Shown here piece by piece: positions 41,849 through 50,870 of a DNA stretch of 64,000 bases. The notes below the pieces were generated by a model. That model was given only the letters and a program-made list of their open reading frames with translations, did no database searches and was not told the DNA's origin. Every line of letters begins with the position of its first letter. Within the stretch, counting starts at the first letter, position 1. The stretch spans positions 434,001 through 498,000 of the forward strand of contig NZ_SHKY01000001.1 of the NCBI RefSeq assembly GCF_004217545.1. Reading direction: 5' to 3'. Made by a program: the position numbers and the translations under genes. Source of the stretch: Krasilnikovia cinnamomea (lineage in GTDB: Bacteria > Actinomycetota > Actinomycetes > Mycobacteriales > Micromonosporaceae).

Positions 41849-42642
41849 CAGTGCGCGGCCGGCTCGGGCTGGAACATTCCCGGAGCCAGGCCGAGTCCCA
41901 GCGAGGCGTCCAGGACCGCGCCGTGCAGGATGGCAGCCGAGTCGGTACACAGCCAGGCGATGACGTCGGCGACCTCGTCGGGCTCGATGAGCCGCTGCTT
42001 GGGCAGCGCGGCCAGGAACGCCGCCCGCGCGGCGCCGTCCATCCGGCCCAGGACGCTCGCGGTGAGCATGGGTGTCTCCACGGCGCCCGGGCAGACGGCG
42101 AACACGTCGACCGGCGTGTGCGCCAGCTCCACCGCCAGCTGGCGGCTCAGGTGCACCAGTGCCGCCTTGCTCATCCCGTCGGCCGGGTCGAAGGTGGGGA
42201 ACGAGGCGATGCCGCCGCCCACACTGGCCACGTTGATGATCTTGCCGTAGCCGCGGGCCACCATGCCGGGCACCAGCTGCTGGACGAGCCACAGCGGACC
42301 GACGCTGTTGATCTGCAGCATCGCCGCCGACCGCCGGTGTGCCGCCCCGGGCTCGTAGTCGACCACCGTGGCCGAGCCCACCGCGGCGTTGTTCACCAGG
42401 ACGTCCACCGGGCCCGGCAGCTCCCGCAGCAGCCGCTGATGGCTGTCCCAGTCACCCTGGCCGAACGCGAAGGCGATCACCTCGATGCCGTCCGCGGCGA
42501 GCTCGGCCACGAGATCCTTGGCCCGGCCCGCGCCGTGCAGGTAGGTGAACCAGACGGTGTCCCCACCTCGCGCGAAGCGCCCGACGGCGTGCCGGCCGAT
42601 ACCGCTGGAACCACCGGTTATCAGTACGTTCCTGCCACTCAT
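41848..42642 (-). CDS. Short-chain dehydrogenase/reductase lacking the catalytic Tyr
   Basis: 264 residues. The cofactor motif is TGGSSGIGRHA, NNAAVG follows, and the catalytic Ser is in NVASVGGG. In the place of the YxxxK motif it reads DPADGMSKAALVHL: the Lys is present, but the position four residues before it is Asp, not Tyr. This would abolish normal SDR proton relay unless another residue substitutes. Overlaps with TDO (4 nt) and the aminotransferase (1 nt). Confidence 0.85.
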   Translation of the reverse strand: MSGRNVLITGGSSGIGRHAVGRFARGGDTVWFTYLHGAGRAKDLVAELAADGIEVIAFAFGQGDWDSHQRLLRELPGPVDVLVNNAAVGSATVVDYEPGAAHRRSAAMLQINSVGPLWLVQQLVPGMVARGYGKIINVASVGGGIASFPTFDPADGMSKAALVHLSRQLAVELAHTPVDVFAVCPGAVETPMLTASVLGRMDGAARAAFLAALPKQRLIEPDEVADVIAWLCTDSAAILHGAVLDASLGLGLAPGMFQPEPAAH

Positions 42643-43436
42643 AGCCGGCTGCGAACCTCCCACAGGTCGGGGTAGAAGTGCCGGTCACCGCGCGAGCGCA
42701 GGTAGCTCGCCCCCGTGCTGCCGGCCGTGCCCACCTTGACGCCGATCTGCCGCTCCACGAGCAGCGCATGCCGGCCACGCCACAGCGACCAGGACTGGTC
42801 ATGGTCGAGCAGGGCCTCGGCCAGCCGCCACAGGCCCGCCCGGTCCGACGCGGCGCGCGCCAGGCCCACCAGCACACCGGCACGCCGTTCCGGATCGGAC
42901 ACGTCATGGCCCGCGGCGGTCAGCGCGGCCAGGAAGCCATCCCACAACGTCGGCTCGTCGAGCCGCCGCTGAAGGCGGGCCCGCTCCTGCACCGGCAGGC
43001 CGGCCGACAGGTAGCGCCGGTCGGGCCAGCCGGACAGGAACTCGATCTCGCGGTACTGGACGGACTGGAAGCCGGAGGTCTCCCCCAACGCCGGCCGCAG
43101 CTGCGCGAAGGCGGCTGGTGACAGGGTGTCCAACACGTCCATCTGGGCCAGCATCAACCGTTCCACGGCGTGACAGCGGGTCAGCAACGCCCACGGCCGT
43201 TCCGCCTCGCCGGCCAGCATGGCGTCGCGCGCCGCGGTCAGCTCGTGCAACAACAGCCGGAACCACAACTCGTACGCCTGATGCGTGACGATGAACAGCA
43301 ACTCCTCGTGCACCGGCGGCACGGCCAGCGGCCGCTGGGCGTCGAGCAGCTGCGGAAGCAAGAGGTAGTCGCCATAGGTGAACCCGCCGGGCGCCTGCGG
43401 CGCGGGGCGGCGCCGTACCTCCGGCGGGCTAGTCAT
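42639..43436 (-). CDS. Tryptophan 2,3-dioxygenase family protein
   Basis: 265 residues. Key TDO residues are visible: the active-site His in FIVTHQAYELWFRL, the substrate-carboxylate Arg in GFQSVQYREIEFL, the proximal haem His in RGRHALLVERQIG, and the Thr of GTAGSTG. It should convert L-tryptophan or an analogue to N-formylkynurenine. No kynureninase or formamidase is adjacent, so degradation to anthranilate is not the obvious purpose. It overlaps the diiron gene by 8 nt and the SDR by 4 nt. Confidence 0.9.
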   Translation of the reverse strand: MTSPPEVRRRPAPQAPGGFTYGDYLLLPQLLDAQRPLAVPPVHEELLFIVTHQAYELWFRLLLHELTAARDAMLAGEAERPWALLTRCHAVERLMLAQMDVLDTLSPAAFAQLRPALGETSGFQSVQYREIEFLSGWPDRRYLSAGLPVQERARLQRRLDEPTLWDGFLAALTAAGHDVSDPERRAGVLVGLARAASDRAGLWRLAEALLDHDQSWSLWRGRHALLVERQIGVKVGTAGSTGASYLRSRGDRHFYPDLWEVRSRL

Positions 43437-44340
43437 CGACCAGGCCCTTGGCGGCGAACGCCTCCCAGGCTCCCGGTTGGTCCAGAACGCCCGTGGAGCG
43501 ACACAACCGGACCGTGGCCGACGCGGTCTGTCGCATCTGCGGGGTGCCGCCGTAGCAGTCGCGCACCACGGTGTCGGCCTCGGCGGCGGTGAGCCCGGCC
43601 AGGGTCAGCGACCGGCGGACCGGTTCGCCGTCCCAGCGCAGGCAGTCCTCGATCAGCTCGGGCAGCGCGACGGCCGCCCGGGCCCGGGTCGGCGCGTCGA
43701 GTTGGGTCCACAGGTGCCGGAAGAACCCGGCGAAGTAGCGATGGTGGCGTCCTTCGTCGCGGGCGTGGTCGCGGGCCAGGTCGCGGACGGTCGTCACCAC
43801 CGTCGGATCGGCGGGCAGCTCGTTGAGCACCGCGGTGATCAGGGTTTCGAAGACGACGACCTGCAGCAGTTGGGCGAGCACCTCGGCACCGGGCAGCAGC
43901 GCGGCCGCGGTCGCGTCGAGCCGGTCGGCGAATCCGCCGAAGTCCCAGTCGGGCACGGCGATTCCGGTTGCCGCCTCGACCTGCCGAGCCAGGTCCAGGC
44001 TGTACAGCGAGTGGTAGCCCTCGTCGCAGTAGACCTTGAACGCGTCCATCCGCAACTGCGCGTCGACCGGCACGCCGATCCGGTTGTTCGCGATGCGTTC
44101 GGCGCCCCGGTTGACCACCCGGGTCTCCAGGTGCGTGGTGGCCAGCAGGAACTGGTAGAGGTGCCGGACGGTCAGCGTCTCGCGCTGCTGCGGGGCGCGC
44201 TCGCGCACGAGGTCGTGCTCCAGGTACGGCACGAGGGCCGTCGGGAAGAACACCTTGGCCTGGTCGCGCTCGTCGGCGAAGGTCCGGCGTATCCCGGCCC
44301 GCACGCCGGCGGCGTCGTACCAGTCGGCGAACGGGTCCAT
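43429..44340 (-). CDS. AurF-like diiron N-oxygenase
   Basis: 303 residues. The AurF ligand set is intact: Glu in THLETRVV, ExxH in CDEGYHSL, Glu in VVFETLIT, and HxxxExxH in HARDEGRHH. Members oxidise aryl or alkyl amines to hydroxylamine, nitroso or nitro groups. It is the first gene of the operon. The ATG at 44340 follows GGAGGTC 7 nt upstream. A promoter resembling TTGGTG/TAGCAT lies about 40 bp upstream. The amine substrate is unknown; a kynurenine-type aniline is a reasonable guess. Confidence 0.88.
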   Translation of the reverse strand: MDPFADWYDAAGVRAGIRRTFADERDQAKVFFPTALVPYLEHDLVRERAPQQRETLTVRHLYQFLLATTHLETRVVNRGAERIANNRIGVPVDAQLRMDAFKVYCDEGYHSLYSLDLARQVEAATGIAVPDWDFGGFADRLDATAAALLPGAEVLAQLLQVVVFETLITAVLNELPADPTVVTTVRDLARDHARDEGRHHRYFAGFFRHLWTQLDAPTRARAAVALPELIEDCLRWDGEPVRRSLTLAGLTAAEADTVVRDCYGGTPQMRQTASATVRLCRSTGVLDQPGAWEAFAAKGLVDD

Positions 44341-44459
44341 GGCGTCGACCTCCTCGTCATCGGCACCGACATGGATCGATGCTAGGTGCGGTTCGAGCGG
44401 GGTCACCAACGCCGATGCGTGGTTCGTCAGGTCAGCCCCCGGGCTTCGCCACGTTCGCC

Positions 44460-44492
44460 TTGCGACCATTACTTCGGAACCGTATAGTACGG
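44460..44492 (+). promoter_or_regulatory. MarR promoter with overlapping operator, leaderless
   Basis: TTGCGA (44460-44465), a 17-nt spacer and TATAGT (44483-44488) form a near-ideal sigma-70-type promoter. The ATG at 44497 lies 8 nt after the -10, so the mRNA is probably leaderless. CCGTA-TAG-TACGG (44480-44492) is an inverted repeat over the -10, and CGGAACC occurs as a direct repeat flanking it (44475 and 44490). Confidence 0.75.
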
Positions 44493-44496
44493 AACC

Positions 44497-44913
44497 ATGA
44501 AGAACGATTCCGTGATACTCGAGTTGCAGCGAGCGACCCATGCGACGCTGCATCTGCTCACCACGGAGCTGGTGGATCTCGACCTGACGGCTTCCGAGAT
44601 CAACGCTCTGGGCAATCTCGCGGACGGCACCGGCCGCACGGTCTCCGAGCTGGGGGCGGCCATCGGTACGCGACCCGCGACACTGACCGGGATCCTCGAC
44701 CGTTTGGAGCGCCGTGGCCTGATCACCCGCGCCCCCCGGCCGGGCGACCGCCGCGCGGTGCTGATCGCGCTCACCGCCGACGGCAGGCGGACGGCCACGC
44801 TGATCCGCAGGACGCTGCGCGACGTGGAGCAGCGGGCGCTCGCCGGCCTACCCGCCGATGCCGTGCGGGGAGCCCGCGCCGTACTGCGTGCCCTGACGGA
44901 GGTCGGGCGATGA
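44497..44913 (+). CDS. MarR-family regulator
   Basis: 138 residues. The winged helix reads TVSELGAAIGTRPATLTGILDR (helix region about 55-75), with the wing at APRPGDRRAVLIALT. It is divergent from the diiron/TDO/SDR/aminotransferase operon and likely represses it and itself, with a small-molecule intermediate or product as inducer (inferred). ATGA overlap with the next gene. Confidence 0.92.
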   Translation: MKNDSVILELQRATHATLHLLTTELVDLDLTASEINALGNLADGTGRTVSELGAAIGTRPATLTGILDRLERRGLITRAPRPGDRRAVLIALTADGRRTATLIRRTLRDVEQRALAGLPADAVRGARAVLRALTEVGR

Positions 44914-45326
44914 GCCACCCTCGACCGGCGGCCCCCGCCCCGACCGACGCCTTCGACACGCTGATGGCCGAGGTCATGGCGCACGAGCACCGCTTCCGCC
45001 ACCGCCAGCACATCCACCTGACCTGGCTGGCCGTGCGCGGATACGGCACCGGCGCCGCGATCGCACTGATCAGCGACGGCATCCGACGCACCGCCCGGTA
45101 CGCCGGCGCACCGCAGAAGTACCACGCGACGGTCAGCCGCGCCTGGGTCGAACTCGTCGGCCACCACGTGGCGGGCAGCGACGACGACACCTTCGACGCC
45201 TTCGCGGATCGCCACCCCGCGCTGTTCGACAAGCGCCTGCTGGCCCGCCACTACCGCTCATCGACCTTGGCGACGGCCGAGGCGAGATCCGGCTGGGTCG
45301 AGCCGGACCTCGCTCCATTCCCCTGA
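44910..45326 (+). CDS. His-rich conserved hypothetical protein coupled to MarR
   Basis: 138 residues. A dense His region (HEHRFRHRQHIHLTWLAVRG) is followed by RTARYAGAPQKYHATVSRAW and GHHVAG, then a C-terminal RHYRSSTL segment. The family pattern FxHxxHlxlaW is shared with uncharacterised actinobacterial proteins. Clustered His residues suggest a metal site, perhaps an enzyme or metal-binding accessory for the divergent operon. Function unknown. Confidence 0.7.
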   Translation: MSHPRPAAPAPTDAFDTLMAEVMAHEHRFRHRQHIHLTWLAVRGYGTGAAIALISDGIRRTARYAGAPQKYHATVSRAWVELVGHHVAGSDDDTFDAFADRHPALFDKRLLARHYRSSTLATAEARSGWVEPDLAPFP

Positions 45327-45415
45327 GCAGGGAGGTCGAGCCGTGCGACTGCAACGGCAGCGCCGCACAGAAGTTTCGCCCTCGATCAGCCCGTCTCCTG
45401 AGGTCCCGGCGGTGC

Positions 45416-48400
45416 TCAGGGGTGCGTGGTGGCGGGTCGTTCGCGGTGGAGCGTTTCACGGATGCGGGCGAGAAGTTGCTGACTGGTGAAGGGTTTCTCG
45501 ACGATCGTGACGCCCGGCGGCAGGGTGCCGTGTTCGGTGAGGACGGGTTGGGCGTAGCCGGACATGTAGAGGACGGGGGTTTCCGGGCGGGCGGTTCGGA
45601 TGCGCGCGGCGACCTCGTTGCCCATCATGTCGGGCATGATCACATCGGTGAGCAACAGGTGGATCGGGGCGGGGTGGCTGTTCGCGGTGTCGATGGCGGT
45701 GGGGCCGTCCGAGGCCTGCAGCACGTCGTAGCCGGCCCGCGTGAGGATGCGAGTGGTGACGTCGCGTAGGGGAGCCTCGTCCTCGACGAGCAGGATCGTC
45801 TCGTGGGGTGTCGGGGCGGGCGACGGGTCGGCGGGCACGGGCCGCCGGGTGGCGGCGGTGGCGTCGAGGGCGGGCAGCAGCACGGTGACGGTGGTGCCGA
45901 TGCCGGGTTCCGAGGAGAGCCGGACGTCGCCACCGGCGGCGGTAGCGAGGCCATAGATGGTGGCCAGGCCGAGGCCGGTGCCGCTGCCGGTGGGCTTGGT
46001 CGTGAAGAACGGCTCGAACGCGCGTTCCGCGACCTCGGGCGGCATGCCGGTGCCGGTGTCGCTGACGCGCAGGCGCACGTACCGGCCCGGGGGCACGGTG
46101 GCGTGCGCGGTGTCGTCATCGGCGGCGGGGAGGTCGACGGTGGTGGTGTCGATCGACAGAGTGCCGCCGGTGGGCATGGCGTCGCGGGCGTTGACGGCGA
46201 GGTTGAGCAGGATCTGTTCCAGGTGCGACGGGTCGGCGGTGATCGGCTGGGCATGCTGGTCGAGGTTGGTGACGAGGTGGATGTGTTCGCCGAGGGTGCG
46301 GCGCAGCATCTGTTCGACGTTGCCGATCACGTGGTTGATGTCGAGTACCTGGGCCTGGGTGATGTCTCGGCGCCCGAACGCGAGGAGCTGTTTCGTGAGC
46401 CGGGTGGCGCGTTCTGCGGCCTTGGCGATCTGACCCAGGTCCGTGCGGGCGGCGGCGATGTCTCGCGGGTTGGCCGCCGCGGTGTCGAGACTGTCGACGG
46501 TGTCGAAGAGCAGTTCCGTGTAGCTGGCGATCACGCCGAGGATGTTGTTGAAGTCGTGGGCGACACCACCGGCGAGTTGGCCGAGGCTTTCCAGCCGGCG
46601 CGTGTGCTGGAGGCGGTGCTCGGCAGCCAGGCGTTCCCGATCGGCCTGGGCCCGCAGGCGTTCGGTGATGTCACGGACGCCGGCGGAGACGATGATCCCC
46701 TGATCGGTGTGCAGGGCGCTGAGGCTGATCTCGACGGGAAATTCGGTGCCGTCCTTGCGGACAACGGTCAGGTCACCGTCGCCACCGATGGTGCGGGGTT
46801 CGGGATCGGCGAAGTACGCACGGCGGATGCGCGCGTATTCCGGGCGCATCCGCTCGGGCATCAGGACCTCGACAGATCGCCCGAGCAGCTCGGCCCGGGA
46901 GTATCCGAACAGACGCTCCGCTTGGACGTTGAGCAGGGTGATGGCGTCGTCGTGGGTGATCCCGATGATCGCGTCGGGGGCGGACTCCAGCAGGCCCCGG
47001 AACATCGTCTCGGCGCGTTGCCGTTCGGTGACGTCCCGAGCGATCGTGGCCACCCCGACGACGGCGCCTTGCGCGTCGGCGATCGGGGACATGGTCCGTG
47101 ACACGGTGACGGTGGTGCCGTCCTTGCGACGCCGGGGCAGTTGGTGCTGCTCGATACGTTCACCTCGGGCGACGCGGTCCATCAGCGCGGCCTCGGCCGC
47201 CAACTGCTCGGCCGGGATCGTGATGGTCCCCGGTTGGCCGATCGCCTCTGCCGCCGGGAAGCCGTAGAGCCGCTCGGCGGCGGCGTTCCAACTGGTGATC
47301 ACCCCGTCGAGGTCTCTGGCGACGATCGCGTCGTGGGACGACTCCACGATGACGGCGAGTTGCTGTTTCGCGGTCAGGAGCGTCCCCCGCTCGGCGACCG
47401 CGGCGGCCTGGGTGGCCAGCCGGGCGACCAACGCGACGTCGTCTTCGGCGAACAACGTGCGGTACCGGTTCAGCAGGACCAGCGCACCGTCACGCCCGTC
47501 CAGGGTGGTGGGGGCGGCGGTGACGAACCGGGTGCCGCTCGACTCGGCGAGGTCGACCGCGAGTGCGGGCGGGTGGGTCCAACCGGCCAGCGCGTCGATG
47601 GTGGCCGCCGGGAGGTGGAGAAGCCGGTCGAGATCACTGGCCGGGTACTGCTTGCTTTCGGTGTCCACGGGAGTGCTAGCCACCCACCGCACCGTACCGG
47701 CCGGGGCGGGCAGGACCACCGCCACCTCGTCCGAGCCCAACACCGTCCGCGCCTCCCGGCAGTACCGCAACCAGGTTCCCTCGGGCGGTTCGTTGGCCGG
47801 AGCGCTCAGCATCCGGCGCATCACCTCGTTGGCCGCGAGCAACGACCACCGGCGGCGCAACCATTGCGGGGGCACGAACGCCAACAGGTACATCACGGCC
47901 GACACCACCGCCACCGCCCGCGCCGACACCGCGAACACGGGACGACCACCACCGGCGATCAGCAGCGCGACACCGAACAGCAGGGTGCCGGCGGCGGCGC
48001 ACCACAGCCGAATCCGGGCCGCACCGCCCCGCCGGCGTGCCTCGGCCGCGAGCAGCACCGAAGCCATCGTCTGCACCGCGAAGAACACCGTCACCACAGC
48101 CATGGCCGCCGGTCGTGGCATCGGATGCTCCAGCACCGCCACCGGCACCGCGGTAGCCGCCCATCCCGCCAGTGCCGCCGCCAGCAGCCACCGAGGCACC
48201 GGCCGGACCCGGGACATCAGCTGCACCACGAAGAACGGCTGCCCGAGCAACAACAGGGAGAACAGCACCGTGACCGACTGAGGGAGCACTCCGAACGCCA
48301 CCCTCAACACGCCGATGACGAACAACATCGCAACCGCGCCGATCACCAGCATCACCGCGCGCAGCAACGGATCTCGACGCCGCAGGTACTCCCACACGAC

Positions 48401-48451
48401 CCACATGAAGATCAAGAAGTAGAGAGCGGTGATCGCCAGCATCGCCACCAT
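45416..48451 (-). CDS. Hybrid sensor kinase: 7TM, GAF, two PAS, HisKA, HATPase, receiver
   Basis: 1011 residues. About seven membrane helices (1-210), GAF about 230-370, PAS about 375-495 ([19 protein letters not shown]) and 500-620 ([16 protein letters not shown]), HisKA with [13 protein letters not shown], HATPase with [12 protein letters not shown], and a C-terminal receiver with phospho-acceptor Asp in [13 protein letters not shown]. It is a cytosolic-input hybrid kinase without an adjacent response-regulator gene. The ATG at 48451 follows a GGGGGG run; an upstream in-frame extension lacks a ribosome site. Confidence 0.9.
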   Translation of the reverse strand: MVAMLAITALYFLIFMWVVWEYLRRRDPLLRAVMLVIGAVAMLFVIGVLRVAFGVLPQSVTVLFSLLLLGQPFFVVQLMSRVRPVPRWLLAAALAGWAATAVPVAVLEHPMPRPAAMAVVTVFFAVQTMASVLLAAEARRRGGAARIRLWCAAAGTLLFGVALLIAGGGRPVFAVSARAVAVVSAVMYLLAFVPPQWLRRRWSLLAANEVMRRMLSAPANEPPEGTWLRYCREARTVLGSDEVAVVLPAPAGTVRWVASTPVDTESKQYPASDLDRLLHLPAATIDALAGWTHPPALAVDLAESSGTRFVTAAPTTLDGRDGALVLLNRYRTLFAEDDVALVARLATQAAAVAERGTLLTAKQQLAVIVESSHDAIVARDLDGVITSWNAAAERLYGFPAAEAIGQPGTITIPAEQLAAEAALMDRVARGERIEQHQLPRRRKDGTTVTVSRTMSPIADAQGAVVGVATIARDVTERQRAETMFRGLLESAPDAIIGITHDDAITLLNVQAERLFGYSRAELLGRSVEVLMPERMRPEYARIRRAYFADPEPRTIGGDGDLTVVRKDGTEFPVEISLSALHTDQGIIVSAGVRDITERLRAQADRERLAAEHRLQHTRRLESLGQLAGGVAHDFNNILGVIASYTELLFDTVDSLDTAAANPRDIAAARTDLGQIAKAAERATRLTKQLLAFGRRDITQAQVLDINHVIGNVEQMLRRTLGEHIHLVTNLDQHAQPITADPSHLEQILLNLAVNARDAMPTGGTLSIDTTTVDLPAADDDTAHATVPPGRYVRLRVSDTGTGMPPEVAERAFEPFFTTKPTGSGTGLGLATIYGLATAAGGDVRLSSEPGIGTTVTVLLPALDATAATRRPVPADPSPAPTPHETILLVEDEAPLRDVTTRILTRAGYDVLQASDGPTAIDTANSHPAPIHLLLTDVIMPDMMGNEVAARIRTARPETPVLYMSGYAQPVLTEHGTLPPGVTIVEKPFTSQQLLARIRETLHRERPATTHP

Positions 48452-48825
48452 GGGAACCCCCCGAGTCCCACCGGCCAAAACAGGCAAGGCGCGTTTTTGT
48501 GAGCATAGTCCGCGCGGACGGGTCGAACCAGGGGATCTGGAGCACCTCAACCGGTAGGGGCAGTGAATGGCGAAGCGGTGGTAGCCTCCACGGTCGCTTG
48601 ATCGACACCGAGAAATAGGCCCAACAGACTCAAACCAGACAATATGAATACGGTCATTCGTCCTCCGGGATGCCCGGTACCCCTAACACTCGGCGTTCCG
48701 CGACCGAAGCCGACGCCCATCCGGATAGTTCATTCGATTCGACAGGCAACGTTTCGAGCCTCGGTTACGTCTTGTCTTGTACAGCCACGGACCGCACCGG
48801 CCGGGACCCCTCGATTGTGAGAGCC
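48452..48825. other. 374-bp divergent intergenic region
   Basis: It separates the hybrid kinase (minus) from the L,D-transpeptidase (plus). AT content is higher than its surroundings around 48500-48780, with runs such as TTTTTG near 48492. I see no convincing ORF, paired promoter elements with good spacing, or repeat. It should hold both promoters. Confidence 0.5.
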
Positions 48826-50052
48826 ATGATTCAGCGACGTAACGTCATCATCGGCGCACTGGGCGTGGCCGCAGCCGCCGCGGCCGCCGGGTGCACCTCA
48901 CACCGAACCGCCCGGCCCGGCGCCGGCAACTGGGTCGAACCGGTGGCCAACACCGAACAGCCCGCCGTGCCGGTCCGGTTGAGCGTTACGCCGGCGAGCG
49001 GGGCCACCGGGGTATCACCGGCAAAGCCGATCGTCGTCACCGCCGAGGGCGGCACGTTGCAGTCGGTCACCGTCACCGCCGGCAAGGCGAAGGTCAGTGG
49101 CGCCATGCAGGACGACGGGACCTGGCGCTCGACCGACGACCTCGCCTACGACAAGACCTACAAGGTGGTCGCGGCGGTCACCGACGGCCAGGGCGCCGCG
49201 ACCGCGCACACCTCCAGCTTCACCACGGTGAAGCCACACAGCCTCGCCAAGATCACATTCCAGGCCAACGGGATGAACTTGCTCAAGTCCGGCCACACGT
49301 ACGGCGCTGGACAGCCGGTGATCATCGCGTTCAGCCGTTCCGTCAACAAGGCCGCGGCGGAGAAGGCCATCGAGATCACGACCTCACCCTCCGTCGAGGG
49401 CAAGTTCCACTGGGCGAACGACTCAACCGTGCATTGGCGGCCGGCGAAATACTGGACCAGCGGCACGAAGATCAAGGTGAACGTCAAGGCGTTCGGCGTC
49501 AAACTCGGCAAAGAGGTGTACGGAGCGACGAACGCGTCGACCCACTTCCAGATCGGACGTCAGCTGGTCGCGATCAGCGACTACCGCAAGCACGTGACGA
49601 AGGTCTACATCAACGGCAAGCTCGTCCGCACCATGAAGTGCAGCCTCGGGAAGGGCGGCTCCACCACCGGCGCGAACGGCGAATTCATCAGCTACTGGAC
49701 GACCGGCGGTCCCCACGTCGTGCTGTCCAAGCAGCGGGTGTACAGCATGAGCTCGGCGAGTTACGGCGTCACCGACCCGAAAGACCCGAACTACTACGCT
49801 CCCAAGGACATCGAGTACTGCACCCGGATCAGTTACTCGGGCGAGTTCATGCACGCCGCCCCGTGGAATCGTTCGCTGGGGCGCGCGAACCTGTCGCACG
49901 GCTGCATCAACCTCAGCGTGGCCGACGCCAAATGGGTCTACGAGAACTTCATGATCGGCGACATCGTCGACGTCAAGAACAGCCCGAGACCGGTGCAGAT
50001 CTGGAACGGGCTCGGCGACTGGGCGGTCCCCTTCCACAAGTACGGCCGCTGA
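48826..50052 (+). CDS. L,D-transpeptidase lipoprotein (Ldt)
   Basis: 408 residues. Lipobox-type start (AAAAAAAGCTSH; Cys near residue 23). Two Ig-like domains (about 45-135 and 140-240) precede a YkuD domain (about 245-375) with the catalytic Cys in SHGCINLSVADA. It makes 3-3 cross-links between meso-diaminopimelate residues in peptidoglycan. The ATG at 48826 sits just before the basic n-region. A VanZ gene follows. Confidence 0.93.
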   Translation: MIQRRNVIIGALGVAAAAAAAGCTSHRTARPGAGNWVEPVANTEQPAVPVRLSVTPASGATGVSPAKPIVVTAEGGTLQSVTVTAGKAKVSGAMQDDGTWRSTDDLAYDKTYKVVAAVTDGQGAATAHTSSFTTVKPHSLAKITFQANGMNLLKSGHTYGAGQPVIIAFSRSVNKAAAEKAIEITTSPSVEGKFHWANDSTVHWRPAKYWTSGTKIKVNVKAFGVKLGKEVYGATNASTHFQIGRQLVAISDYRKHVTKVYINGKLVRTMKCSLGKGGSTTGANGEFISYWTTGGPHVVLSKQRVYSMSSASYGVTDPKDPNYYAPKDIEYCTRISYSGEFMHAAPWNRSLGRANLSHGCINLSVADAKWVYENFMIGDIVDVKNSPRPVQIWNGLGDWAVPFHKYGR

Positions 50053-50075
50053 CCGCAGGCCACGGCGCAGGCGAC

Positions 50076-50675
50076 GTGGTTCAGGGGTGGCACGGCTGGT
50101 TCGGCACGATCAATGGTGTGGTGCTCTGCACGGTGATCGTGCTGCCGCTGGCCGCGCTGACCGTGTGGGCCCTGGCGCGCCGCCGGATCGCGGCCGCCTG
50201 GCGGATGTCGCTGGCCGAGGTCGGCATCGTCTACGGGACGGTGCCCTGGATCTGGATGATCATGTTGCCCGGCGACCGGGCCGGTGCCGTCCCGGGCCGG
50301 GTAAGTCTGGTACCGCTGCGGGACTTGCTCACGGTCCTCGCCGGCGAACCGCTGACGGCGACGGTCCAGATCGTCGGCAACCTGCTGGTGTTCGCGGCGC
50401 TGGGGTTCCTCGCCCCCCTGCGGTTCGCGGCCCTGGCGTCCTTACCGCGCATCCTGGCGCTCGCGGCGGGCTGCTCGCTGTTCGTCGAGACCGCGCAGTA
50501 CGTCCTGCGCCTCGACCGCGTGTCGTCCGTGGACGACGTCCTACTCAACGCCGCCGGCGCGGGGCTGGCCGCACTGGCGTCACGCCGCTGGTGGCGTACG
50601 ACGACCGGATCGGGCCCGATCGGCCGGGGTGCCGGGCCGCTGAGGCACCCGACGGAAAGACACGCTTCGACCTGA
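50076..50675 (+). CDS. VanZ-family membrane protein
   Basis: 199 residues, with four to five membrane helices. VanZ features: an N-terminal helix, VSLVPLRDLL after the first Arg-containing loop, NLLVFAALGFLAPL and the terminal pair SVDDVLLNAAGAGLA. The GTG at 50076 is 23 bp after the Ldt stop. In the family it may modulate teicoplanin resistance or envelope lipid handling; here the role is unknown. Confidence 0.8.
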   Translation: MVQGWHGWFGTINGVVLCTVIVLPLAALTVWALARRRIAAAWRMSLAEVGIVYGTVPWIWMIMLPGDRAGAVPGRVSLVPLRDLLTVLAGEPLTATVQIVGNLLVFAALGFLAPLRFAALASLPRILALAAGCSLFVETAQYVLRLDRVSSVDDVLLNAAGAGLAALASRRWWRTTTGSGPIGRGAGPLRHPTERHAST

Positions 50676-50870
50676 TCGCGCCCCGGGTCGTCGAGCCCGT
50701 GGGGCAGGACACGTCGAGGTCGGCACGGCGGGCAGCCGGTTCACCCACAGCGAACTGAAAGGTCTGCCGCGATCATGTTCCGGCAAGATCGTCGGATGCA
50801 TGCTGGCGGCAGCCATGCTTCCGCCCGGCACACAAGACCGGCCGACCGTCGGCGGAAAGTAGACAGGTTC

